Shown: piece by piece, positions 1 through 6,701 of the stretch
How the letters are laid out: each line of letters opens with the position of its first letter
How positions within the stretch are numbered: position 1 is the first letter of the stretch
DNA from: Anaerolineae bacterium
GTDB lineage: Bacteria > Chloroflexota > Anaerolineae > B4-G1 > SLSP01
Assembly (NCBI GenBank): GCA_016934645.1
Contig: JAFGSL010000523.1
Coordinates: 1-10,226 of the forward strand
DNA length: 10,226 nucleotides
Direction: 5' to 3'
Program-made: the position numbers and the translations under genes
The notes under the pieces: model-generated
Databases searched by the model: none
The model's input: only the letters and a program-made list of their open reading frames with translations
What the model was told of the DNA's origin: nothing

Positions 1-864
1 CTACCCCCGTTTACCCTCCTGTCTAGTCAGTTCTGCTACTGTAGTTTTTTTCCAAACATCTACACAAAATTTTAGAGGGTCTATGAAGTCATCCACAAAC
101 TCATACGATACTATACTGAACGGTGAGACTCTTTTAGCGTAATCAAGTAATTGAGGATTGTGAGGATTCGGATATATACGGAAATCAGGGACTATTGAAA
201 CAGTATCATTGGCATCAGATGATCTGATACCAAGCGTACTAGGCCACATTTCATCTCGATGGGTAACCACATTTCTCAAATCGTAGAAATCCTTTATCCA
301 ATAAGTACGTGCCTGCTCTAGATCATAGGATAGTTGTATCATATGTTTATCTGAAGAGCTATCAGATACTTTATCAAATAGCTTGTTGGAAACAACTCCC
401 TTCTCTAATCCGCAACGTTTGCGCTCAATGTTCAACTCAAACAGGTGATTGACCATTAAACCAAGAATATCCGTCGTAGCTTTTACCTCAGCTACAAATC
501 CGGAAAAATAGTAAGAAATAAAATGGTCCATAATGGAACCTGCTCCACCAGGCAAACTCACCCAATTGGATAACATAGAAAGGCGTTCCATAGAATACAG
601 AACTTGCCAACAAGTATTATGAATAGAGTTGAGATATGTTAGTAGCCGCGTGGTAGGATGATCAACAATTTTAGGCCAGACAATTTCTAAACGGTCTTCA
701 GCTCTCATAATCTCTGATATAACTTCTGACTTAAGCCTACTCAAACATGGGCAATGTTTGTTCAACCGTGCTACAATGAACATAGCCTCAAAGTTTAGTT
801 CCTCTACATGAGCAACAACAAGTTCAGATTCAAAAATAAATTCACCGTTTCTCATATTTGCCAT
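1..864 (-). CDS. HEPN-like domain protein (candidate), AT-rich orphan gene
   Basis: The 287-residue reading frame is complete: the TAG stop occupies the first three bases of the window. The ATG at 862-864 is preceded by GAGGAGG (872-878) with 7 nt spacing, which fixes this start. The protein is mostly helical in character and has no signal peptide or membrane segment. Residues 197-202 read RNVVTH inside 'YDLRNVVTHRDEMW', an Rx4H motif like the active site of HEPN ribonucleases and HEPN-fold proteins. It is preceded by a long helical stretch (about 112-196), as expected for that fold. I recall Cthe_2314-type HEPN proteins with a similar motif, but I cannot verify the family here. Base composition is roughly 40% GC in lines I counted, against well over 60% for the symporter, which suggests recent acquisition. 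No obvious antitoxin or nucleotidyltransferase partner is adjacent. The function (RNase, toxin or non-catalytic) is unknown. Confidence 0.6.
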   Translation of the reverse strand: MANMRNGEFIFESELVVAHVEELNFEAMFIVARLNKHCPCLSRLKSEVISEIMRAEDRLEIVWPKIVDHPTTRLLTYLNSIHNTCWQVLYSMERLSMLSNWVSLPGGAGSIMDHFISYYFSGFVAEVKATTDILGLMVNHLFELNIERKRCGLEKGVVSNKLFDKVSDSSSDKHMIQLSYDLEQARTYWIKDFYDLRNVVTHRDEMWPSTLGIRSSDANDTVSIVPDFRIYPNPHNPQLLDYAKRVSPFSIVSYEFVDDFIDPLKFCVDVWKKTTVAELTRQEGKRG

Positions 865-896
865 TACTCGTCCTCCTCAATTCGGCCTAGCCATGG

Positions 897-924
897 ATTA
901 TGCAGATCAAAGAGAGGAAAACAA
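897..924 (-). promoter_or_regulatory. Possible sigma70-type promoter for the HEPN-like gene
   Basis: On the minus strand, CATAAT (897-902, five of six consensus -10 bases) lies 16 nt downstream of TTGTTT (919-924, only the TTG matches the -35 consensus). A start near 890 would give a short leader before the gene at 864. The -35 match is weak, so this is only a candidate. Confidence 0.3.
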
Positions 925-959
925 ATCAGTACAATCCGCATGATCCGCTAAGTCCGTGT
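924..959. repeat. Degenerate tandem nonamer repeat (4 x 9 nt)
   Basis: Four consecutive 9-nt units on the plus strand read aatcagtac, aatccgcat, gatccgcta and agtccgtgt. They share a (a/g)atccgc core; the reverse complement has a gcggat core. The array lies between the symporter-like remnant ending at 974 and the HEPN-like gene. I recall similar GCGGAT-type intergenic nonamer repeats in many environmental bacteria, but cannot check copy number here. The outer units are degenerate. Confidence 0.4.
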
Positions 960-973
960 TCTAAAATCCTGAC

Positions 974-1114
974 CTATGCCTCTCTCTCCGCCAACGCCTG
1001 CAACGTCGCCTGATGGCTCGCGCGCGTAATAGGATACTTCCACGCGAACAGCACGCCCAGGAACAGCAGCACCGCCGGGATGGGTCCAGTAAAGACGCGG
1101 ATGGCCTTCACCGC
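974..1114 (-). pseudogene. Truncated 3' end of a second GPH symporter gene (copy B)
   Basis: This stretch aligns without gaps to the 3' end of the intact symporter gene (3738-3878), with about 17 differences in 141 nt by hand count (about 88% identity). Read on the minus strand it encodes the last 46 residues plus the same TAG stop. Only three residues differ from the intact protein (T410K, I414V, E447A), and 13 of the 17 base changes are synonymous. The fragment covers the last membrane helix and the 'RASHQATLQ' tail. It has no start codon or ribosome site and begins directly at the stop codon of the histidine phosphatase gene. The mostly silent divergence suggests it came from a full-length homologue under selection, rather than being a decaying duplicate of the neighbour. 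Confidence 0.88.
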
Positions 1115-1738
1115 TCACGCACCCGAGATAATCTCTATGTCCGGCCCCTGCCTACCATCTGGACCACTTTGAATGCGTATGCCTTCTGCAGGACTCAGGC
1201 TGATCATTTTCGTTAGCTCCAGATACGGCGGGTAGTGCACCTGCGGGTTGTACAGCCGGAAACACAATGCTCGAATCGGATCTCCATGACTTACGATGCC
1301 AATACTTTTTCCATCAAAACGGGCCACAATTGCATCATACGCGGCTTTCATCCTTTCTCCCAGATCGTCCAACGTCTCCAGTGTATGAGGATCATCGAAA
1401 GCTTTTCCTTCAGAAAATACCGTCAAAAAGTCATCGAGCAATACACCTTCCCATGTCGAGCGCGTGTCCCGTAGTCGATCATCCGTCATCACCATACGCA
1501 CGTTCATTTCGCCAGCGAGTATCTTCGCTGTTTGTTGTGTGCGCGCATACGGACTCGCTAATAGAACCGCAAGTGCCGATCCCTCCCTTTCCATGATCCT
1601 GTGAGCCAGACGCTTGCACTGCGCCACACCTTTCTCGGTGAGACCGGCAGTTGGGCCATAAACAAGCTGTCTCCCCTGCTGATCGACAGGATGCAGCGGG
1701 GTTCCGTGGCGAATAAGATAAACGACCTGCTCATTCAT
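1115..1738 (-). CDS. Histidine phosphatase superfamily protein (phosphoglycerate mutase-like)
   Basis: This 207-residue cytosolic protein belongs to branch 1 of the histidine phosphatase superfamily. The N-terminal 'YLIRHGTP' carries the phospho-accepting His11 in the RHG motif, with Arg10. 'LLASPYARTQQTA' (59-71) supplies the conserved Arg66. 'WEG' (96-98) contains the likely acid Glu97, and 'IVSHGDPIR' (148-156) supplies the second catalytic His151. Members dephosphorylate sugar phosphates, phosphoproteins or small metabolites, and the sequence does not settle the substrate. The ATG at 1736-1738 follows a purine-rich GAGGGGGGAAG stretch, partly made from the symporter-like remnant at 1749. 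The gene is flanked on both sides by symporter 3'-end remnants: its TGA abuts copy B with no spacer, and copy C begins 10 nt upstream of its start. It therefore looks inserted. The C-terminal tail after the last conserved motif could have been altered at the junction. Confidence 0.9.
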   Translation of the reverse strand: MNEQVVYLIRHGTPLHPVDQQGRQLVYGPTAGLTEKGVAQCKRLAHRIMEREGSALAVLLASPYARTQQTAKILAGEMNVRMVMTDDRLRDTRSTWEGVLLDDFLTVFSEGKAFDDPHTLETLDDLGERMKAAYDAIVARFDGKSIGIVSHGDPIRALCFRLYNPQVHYPPYLELTKMISLSPAEGIRIQSGPDGRQGPDIEIISGA

Positions 1739-1748
1739 AACTTCCCCC

Positions 1749-1831
1749 CTCTCGTTCCGCCAACGCCTGCAACATGACCTGACGGCTTGCGCGCGTAATT
1801 GGATATCTCACGCAAACAGTACGTGCAGGAA
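1749..1831 (-). pseudogene. Decayed 3'-end fragment of a GPH symporter gene (copy C)
   Basis: This segment aligns to 3744-3827 of the intact symporter gene at roughly 80% identity by eye. A 1-nt deletion near 1806-1813 breaks the reading frame. At the eight positions where copies A and B differ within this stretch, C agrees with A at three, with B at four and with neither at one, so it is not a simple derivative of either. The shared block 'cgccaacgcctgcaac' is identical to copy B. Similarity fades after 1831. It lies between the lipoprotein stop (1903) and the histidine phosphatase start (1738), and its end contributes to the latter's ribosome binding region. Confidence 0.75.
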
Positions 1832-1902
1832 TAAGGATATATCAGGATCAGCCACTGCAAGACCGGCCCAAGCAAGTGTCAGGTGCGCGACGGTTCAACG
1901 TC

Positions 1903-3720
1903 TTACGGATAGTAGTCGCCTAACTCGCCAGGAACCCTCAAATGCACGTCAGCTTCTGGATTCTGAAAAACTTCATAGAACGCATCGACGCTCATCTCCG
2001 TCGCTTCCTCTAGCGTGGGTGTCGAAACAAAGGGAAGTAGCCCCAGATAGCCACCGCCGAAATCACGAAAAACGTCCTCCATACTGCTCCCCGATGCCGG
2101 CGATCGCAACCAGATGTTTATGTCAGTAAAGTGTTCCGTGCCGATATCCATAATCACATGATCAGGATAGTAGTTCTCCTCGGTGTACTCGCCGTAGGAT
2201 AAGCCTATGTACTCTATCAGAATCCCTTGCTCTTCATACACCAAACCCAGGCTATAAGGTGCATCGCCTTCTGACCAATAGTGGAGCAATACCTGCGTGG
2301 GTTTGCCATACCGGGCCAGAATCTGCGATAGAGAATATCGTCCCCAATCCTGCGCGAAGTATTGAGGTACAGGCCACTCATCAGCAGGCCATCCCAAGGT
2401 ATGCCCATGAACGCCGATGAGCGTCACAACGCCGGCCTGCTCATAAAACACATGCTCGACCACGTAATCGAAGGGATACGTTCCCTGCCGTCCTATGATC
2501 CCCACACTATGTCGGGTTCCCCAAGCATCGCTCTCCCATTCCCTGGATACACTCTTGCCGTAAAAGAGAAACAATTGCTGAACGTCATCCCAAGCTGTGA
2601 CGCCTGGCGTGATCCCCCACCAACAGGGCAACTCGCACCGAGCGTTCACCAGCATGTCGACCAGCAAGGCGCTTTCCTCAGCGAGAGACAATCCAGGAGT
2701 ATCCGGCGATACGCTCTCTTCGCCCTCGTAAGGCGTTCTGGGAATCTCGACACAAGCTTGTGGTTCGGATTGCCGGAAGGTCTCGTAGAACGTCTGCGCG
2801 CTCATCGCAGTCAATTCCGAAAGGAATCCGTAGACCGAGAACTCTCCCGATGGATCGAATACTTCGGCACCAAAGTCTGGAGGGGCAATCCCGTCTTTCA
2901 CCGACCAAAGCGAAATCCAGATTCTTCTCGACTGGCCGAACACCGGGCACACTAGCCAAGTGTCGTGATCATAGAGCAAGAAACCAGAATAGCGAATCGC
3001 AATGCCCTGGTCATCATAGACGATCCACATATCATAGGTGGGAAAGTTTCCTGAACCCACACAGGGTGCGCCTGTGGTCAAATTGAAATAGACCCGCGTT
3101 GGAACGCCATGACGAGAAAGCACAGGTTGTAAAGCATAGCGCTGCCACTGGCTCGTAAATTGCTCTTGTAAAGGTAGGGAATAGATGTCATTTCGAACCT
3201 CTATGCTGCGGATAGTGCCTTCATCCTGGTAAAGGTTCACCTCCATCAAATCCGTGTATGTCGGATGTCCACGGTACTGACCACTTTGATAACACAGTCC
3301 AAGCGAACCGTTCTCTAACACCTGAACACCCTGCTCAGAGAAATGTTGCAGCACCGTTTCCCAACTTGTTTCACCAGGCGTGACGCCCCACCAACATGGC
3401 AATTCACATCCACCATTGTCTGCCAGCCTATCGGCAATGAACATCTCCATCAACGCTACTTCCAAAGTTGGAAGAAGCATTGGCGTCATCGTCGCCGTTG
3501 GCGTAGGGGTTGAACTGGACATCTTTGTCAGTTGTGGTGTACGAGTCGGCGATGGGGGAGTATTCGTTGTTGTAGGATGAGGGATCACCGTAGCAGATGT
3601 CTCAGGAGGAGGGCTAGAAAAAGAAAAAGGCATGTCCGTGCCTCGAAAACAATCCGACAACAGCAATGCAATTGTCAGAAAACAAATCACGACGAGGGGT
3701 TTTCGACTCTTAACCCGCAT
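1903..3720 (-). CDS. Predicted lipoprotein with two tandem 'LPCWWG-TPG' domains
   Basis: The 605-residue protein is exported. It has a basic N-terminus (MRVKSRK), a hydrophobic stretch (9-22) and a possible lipobox at LLSDC with Cys24. Asp at -1 is atypical, so acylation is uncertain. Residues 36-84 form a Pro/Thr/Ser-rich linker typical of surface lipoproteins. Two homologous domains follow, about 93-327 and 352-598. Each opens with a 'C-E-LPCWWG(V/I)TPG-T-W' motif (105-120 and 362-377). Each then has an 'RY-L--(V/I)L-R-G-PT-V' segment (194-210, 461-477), a '(D/E)QGI-I-Y' strand (237-244, 497-504) and an 'MS---FYE-F' helix near the end (306-315, 576-585). I recall this motif from Chloroflexota lipoproteins of unknown function. 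The ATG has AGGAGG (3729-3734) at 8 nt and lies 17 nt after the symporter stop, so the two may be cotranscribed. GC content is lower than in the symporter. No catalytic motif was recognised. Confidence 0.85.
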   Translation of the reverse strand: MRVKSRKPLVVICFLTIALLLSDCFRGTDMPFSFSSPPPETSATVIPHPTTTNTPPSPTRTPQLTKMSSSTPTPTATMTPMLLPTLEVALMEMFIADRLADNGGCELPCWWGVTPGETSWETVLQHFSEQGVQVLENGSLGLCYQSGQYRGHPTYTDLMEVNLYQDEGTIRSIEVRNDIYSLPLQEQFTSQWQRYALQPVLSRHGVPTRVYFNLTTGAPCVGSGNFPTYDMWIVYDDQGIAIRYSGFLLYDHDTWLVCPVFGQSRRIWISLWSVKDGIAPPDFGAEVFDPSGEFSVYGFLSELTAMSAQTFYETFRQSEPQACVEIPRTPYEGEESVSPDTPGLSLAEESALLVDMLVNARCELPCWWGITPGVTAWDDVQQLFLFYGKSVSREWESDAWGTRHSVGIIGRQGTYPFDYVVEHVFYEQAGVVTLIGVHGHTLGWPADEWPVPQYFAQDWGRYSLSQILARYGKPTQVLLHYWSEGDAPYSLGLVYEEQGILIEYIGLSYGEYTEENYYPDHVIMDIGTEHFTDINIWLRSPASGSSMEDVFRDFGGGYLGLLPFVSTPTLEEATEMSVDAFYEVFQNPEADVHLRVPGELGDYYP

Positions 3721-3737
3721 CGTTCATTCCTCCTGTA

Positions 3738-5099
3738 CTATGCCTCTCGCTCCGCCAACTCCTGCAACGTCGCCTGATGGCTTGCCCGCGTGATCGGATA
3801 CTTCCAGGCAAACAGCACGCCCAGGAACAGCAGCACCGCCGGAATCGGGCCGGTGAAGATGCGGATGGCTGTCACTGCTGCGGCGGGCTGTACCGGCAAG
3901 GGAGCACCGGCTGCGGGCGTGAGATAGCCGGTCAGCGCGAGGGCCTGCCCCATCCCCCACAGCGCCGCGCCCGTCGCCAGTTTCTGGAAGAAGGAGGCGA
4001 AGGCGTAGTACGAGCCTTCGCGGCGCTGCCCGCTGCGCACCTGATCGTATTCGACCACGTCCGGCACCATCGCCCAGGGGACGACGTAGGCCGTCGCGAT
4101 GCCGAATCCCGCCAGCGCCGCCAGCACGTAGGCCAGCGCGACCTGGTCGGCAGGCAGGGCAGCGATGCCCAGCAACACGATCACCCAGGCGCAAGCGCCG
4201 AGGATGAACGCGCGTCGCTTGTCGAGGCGCTGGCAGAGCCAGACCACCGCCGGGATGAAGACGATGGCCGATCCCTGCGCCGCCAGCACCAAGTAATTAG
4301 CCTGATCGGGAATCCGCAGGTAGTAGTTGGCGAAGTAGACTAACACCGCCGCCAGGATGCTGGCCGTGGTCCAACTAAGCAGGTACAGACCCATGACCAT
4401 GCGGAAGGGACGGTTGCTCAGCGTGTGGCGGATCGCCTCGCGCATTGGCAGCGGCGCGGGCAATGCGTCGGTCGGGCGCTCGCGGGTGATGCTGAACACG
4501 ATCAACGGCGGGATGATGACGATGGCGCCCAGCCCGACGCCGAGAATCAGGTACAGCAGCCGGGCGTCGGTGATGCTCCAGCCCAGCACGGTGGCGAGGA
4601 TGATCGCGCCCAACGACCCGGCGATGGAGAAGACCATGCGATAGCCGTTCAAAGCGCTGCGCTCATCGTAGTCGGAGGTGAGTTCGGGGGTCAGCGAATT
4701 GTAGCCCACGTGGACTATTGTAAAGGCCGTATCGAATAGGATGAAGGTCACGGCGTAATAGACGGCCAGCCAGAACTGGCTCAGCGCCGGGACCATCCAC
4801 ATCAGCATAAAGAAGACGCCCAGCGGGACCGCACCAAAGAGCAGCAGCACCCGGCGGCGGCCCCAGCGGGTGCGGATGCGGTCGGAGAGCAGGCCGAAAA
4901 GCGGGTCGTTGACCGCGTCCCACAGACGGCTCGCGCCGATGGCCCACCCGGCGTAGTCAGGACGCAGCCCGGCCACGTCCGTCAGGAAGTAGAGCTGGAA
5001 GAACATTAAGATCGCCAGCGGGACGCTGACGCTGAGATCGCCCGTGCTATACAACAGCTTCGTGCGTAGCGGCAATCGGGAATGAGGCGACGTATTCAT
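3738..5099 (-). CDS. GPH-family (MelB-type) cation symporter, MFS superfamily
   Basis: This 453-residue inner-membrane transporter has about 12 hydrophobic segments. It matches the glycoside-pentoside-hexuronide:cation symporter family. The N-terminal half contains 'RLWDAVNDPLFGLLSD' (58-73), which carries the Asp pair of the MelB cation/sugar site (here Asp61 and Asp65), followed by 'RTRWGRRR' in loop 2-3 (76-83). The C-terminal half has 'PDVVEYDQVRSGQRREGSYY' (346-365), also a family signature. The usual role is uptake of a sugar, glycoside or uronide with H+ or Na+. The neighbouring methyltransferase raises the possibility of a methylated substrate, but this is inference. The ATG has AGGAG (5106-5110) at 6 nt. 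The gene lies 98 nt downstream of mttB-like 5198-6688, with a palindromic repeat between. Its last 47 codons (copy A) are repeated at 974-1114 and 1749-1831. Confidence 0.92.
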   Translation of the reverse strand: MNTSPHSRLPLRTKLLYSTGDLSVSVPLAILMFFQLYFLTDVAGLRPDYAGWAIGASRLWDAVNDPLFGLLSDRIRTRWGRRRVLLLFGAVPLGVFFMLMWMVPALSQFWLAVYYAVTFILFDTAFTIVHVGYNSLTPELTSDYDERSALNGYRMVFSIAGSLGAIILATVLGWSITDARLLYLILGVGLGAIVIIPPLIVFSITRERPTDALPAPLPMREAIRHTLSNRPFRMVMGLYLLSWTTASILAAVLVYFANYYLRIPDQANYLVLAAQGSAIVFIPAVVWLCQRLDKRRAFILGACAWVIVLLGIAALPADQVALAYVLAALAGFGIATAYVVPWAMVPDVVEYDQVRSGQRREGSYYAFASFFQKLATGAALWGMGQALALTGYLTPAAGAPLPVQPAAAVTAIRIFTGPIPAVLLFLGVLFAWKYPITRASHQATLQELAEREA

Positions 5100-5122
5100 A
5101 GCTTGCTCCTGGCAAAATTCTC

Positions 5123-5188
5123 ACCGCCGAGGCCGCAGAGATCGCAGAGAATATAAAAAATCTCTGCGTTCCCGGCGACCTCTGCGGT
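5123..5188. repeat. 9-nt-periodic imperfect palindrome (intergenic element, possible terminator/attenuator)
   Basis: Two 28-nt arms (5123-5150 and 5161-5188) are inverted repeats matching at 23 of 28 positions, separated by the AT-rich loop atataaaaaa. Each arm is itself built of 9-nt units. The left arm reads accgccgag, gccgcagag, atcgcagag; the right arm carries atctctgcg, ttcccggcg, acctctgcg in the same phase. The element sits 9 nt after the mttB-like stop and before the symporter's ribosome site, so its RNA could fold into a long stem between the two genes. There is no U-tract after it. I recall related CGCAGAG-type dispersed repeats in environmental bacteria, which makes a mobile or REP-like element plausible. 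Confidence 0.7.
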
Positions 5189-5197
5189 AAAACAGAA

Positions 5198-6688
5198 TTA
5201 TAGGGTGCTGAAATCCTGTTTTTCGGCGGTTTCGTACAGGTAAAACTCATCAAGACTGCGCGCAGCGGCAGCGTTTTTGAACGCCTCCAGTTCACGCTCG
5301 ATGGCCGGATCGATCTCGTAGGGTTCGTGCTTCGCCAGAACCTCCAGCGCACGCTCGCGGGCGCGCTCGATGGCGAGTTTGCTTCCGCCTTTCTCCCAGG
5401 TCTCATAAGGCTCGCGCGAGAAGAGTTTGGGCATGAAAAGCTCCTTGCGGAACAGCTTGGACGTGGCCTCGGCGGCGATGTAACTGCCCGAAAAGCCGGT
5501 TTCCTTGATCAAGTCCAGGGCCAGGGCCTCCTCGTTGACCTCAATGCCGCGCGCCAGCCGCAGGGCCGCGCCGCACAACTCGTCATCCAATAGCAACAGC
5601 GCGTGGCTTTCCAACATCGTGCCGTCGAGCGTACCCGCGCAGGTGATCAGGTTGACGCCCGCCAGCACCGCCGGGAGCAACGTCCCCATGCGCTCGAAGC
5701 CGGCCTGCGCATCTTCACGCTTCGATTCCGTCGTCCCGCCGACGCTGCGGATGGGCAGGCCGTAATAACGCGCCATCTGCGCCGACGCCGCCGTGATCAG
5801 CCCGGTCTCCGGCGCGCCGAGCGCGACCGTGCCGTAGCGCATGTTGGCGACGGTGGACACGGTCCCGTAGAGCACCGGCGTCCCCGGGCGGAAAATCTGC
5901 GCCAGGGTGACGTGCGCCAGAATGGCTGCGTTCTCCTGCGCCACCAGCCCCGCCAGCGTGACCGGCGCGGTCAGCCCGGCGATGCCTTCGGGAGCCAGCG
6001 TCACCGGCTGGCCATACTCGGCGCAGATCAGCAACCCTTCGGCCTGCACCTGATCCATCTGCAACGGGCTGACGACAGAGCATATCGCAAAGAAACGCGG
6101 ACGCTTGCGCAATTCTTCCTTGCCACCGACGGCAAGCGCCATCATGCGCATCATGTCCCAGGTGGGCAGATAGCCATAGCAGCCCATCCCGTAAGGCTTG
6201 CGGCTGTGATGCGCCCAAGCCCAGATTGCCTCCGTGTGGATGGTCGTCATCGGGATGTCGTCTGGCCAGACGTCCATCTGCGAGTTGTGGATGTGACGGC
6301 AGGCGTTGATCAGGATGATGTGGTCGATCATGTCCTGCTTGACCACAGGGCGAACGTCGCCTGTGTGCAAGTCGAGGATGCGCGTGGGCGTTCCCAGGCC
6401 GGCGAAGACCGGTGCGTTCTGCTCCGGGCCAATGTCCAACTGGAATTCTCCATCGCTACCGAACAACGCAAACTGTTTCGGTGCCTGCTCCAACGCCCAG
6501 CGGACGAGGCTTTCCGACAGCTTGACCGCATGGCTTTCCTCGTCCACATCGGCGCCGGCCTCGCGGAAAAGGTCACGCGCTTTCTGGTACCCGACCTTGA
6601 TGCCCACCTCGGCCAGGATTTCCAGCGAGGCGGCGTGAATGCGTTCAACTTCAGGTTGGCTCAGAACTTCGAAACGGGTAGTTTTCAT
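5198..6688 (-). CDS. MttB-superfamily corrinoid-dependent methyltransferase, non-pyrrolysine type
   Basis: The 496-residue protein, starting at the ATG at 6686-6688, resembles trimethylamine:corrinoid methyltransferase. Family features include an N-terminal 'IHAASLEILAEVGI' (17-30), 'APVTLAGLVAQENA' (241-254), 'PGTPVLYGTV' (268-277), 'APETGLITAASAQMARYYG' (292-310), 'LPIRSVGGTTESKREDAQAG' (311-330) and 'CAGTLDGTMLES' (350-361). There is no in-frame UAG, so it belongs to the non-pyrrolysine branch. Members of that branch such as MtgB demethylate glycine betaine or other quaternary amines and pass the methyl to a corrinoid protein. The substrate cannot be read here. A longer ATG start at 6763 would overlap the flavodoxin gene and add an unconserved, basic 25-residue tail, so I prefer 6688, 13 nt after the flavodoxin stop. 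The Shine-Dalgarno is weak, suggesting translational coupling. No corrinoid protein or RamA-like activator lies in the window. Confidence 0.9.
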   Translation of the reverse strand: MKTTRFEVLSQPEVERIHAASLEILAEVGIKVGYQKARDLFREAGADVDEESHAVKLSESLVRWALEQAPKQFALFGSDGEFQLDIGPEQNAPVFAGLGTPTRILDLHTGDVRPVVKQDMIDHIILINACRHIHNSQMDVWPDDIPMTTIHTEAIWAWAHHSRKPYGMGCYGYLPTWDMMRMMALAVGGKEELRKRPRFFAICSVVSPLQMDQVQAEGLLICAEYGQPVTLAPEGIAGLTAPVTLAGLVAQENAAILAHVTLAQIFRPGTPVLYGTVSTVANMRYGTVALGAPETGLITAASAQMARYYGLPIRSVGGTTESKREDAQAGFERMGTLLPAVLAGVNLITCAGTLDGTMLESHALLLLDDELCGAALRLARGIEVNEEALALDLIKETGFSGSYIAAEATSKLFRKELFMPKLFSREPYETWEKGGSKLAIERARERALEVLAKHEPYEIDPAIERELEAFKNAAAARSLDEFYLYETAEKQDFSTL

Positions 6689-6701
6689 AAGATGCCGTCG
6701 T

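Noticed and set aside
1013..1216. Plus-strand reading frame across copy B and the phosphatase 3' end
   Set aside because: It spans the junction antisense to both features. The similarity to the symporter is on the minus strand, in the symporter's own frame.
974..1831. CRISPR-like or attachment-site direct repeats
   Set aside because: The repeats are gene fragments of different length separated by whole genes, not regular spacers. No cas gene, tRNA or integrase is visible to support formal att sites.
1832..1902. Continuation of symporter similarity or a terminator after the lipoprotein stop
   Set aside because: A loose match around gaccggccc needs an extra ~15-nt gap and many mismatches. No stable hairpin with a T-run was found.
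3777..4343. Plus-strand reading frame opposite the symporter
   Set aside because: It is a low-complexity, charged shadow of a GC-rich membrane-protein gene with no family features.
5198..6688. Pyrrolysine-containing trimethylamine methyltransferase
   Set aside because: The frame has no internal UAG codon, so it belongs to the non-pyrrolysine branch.
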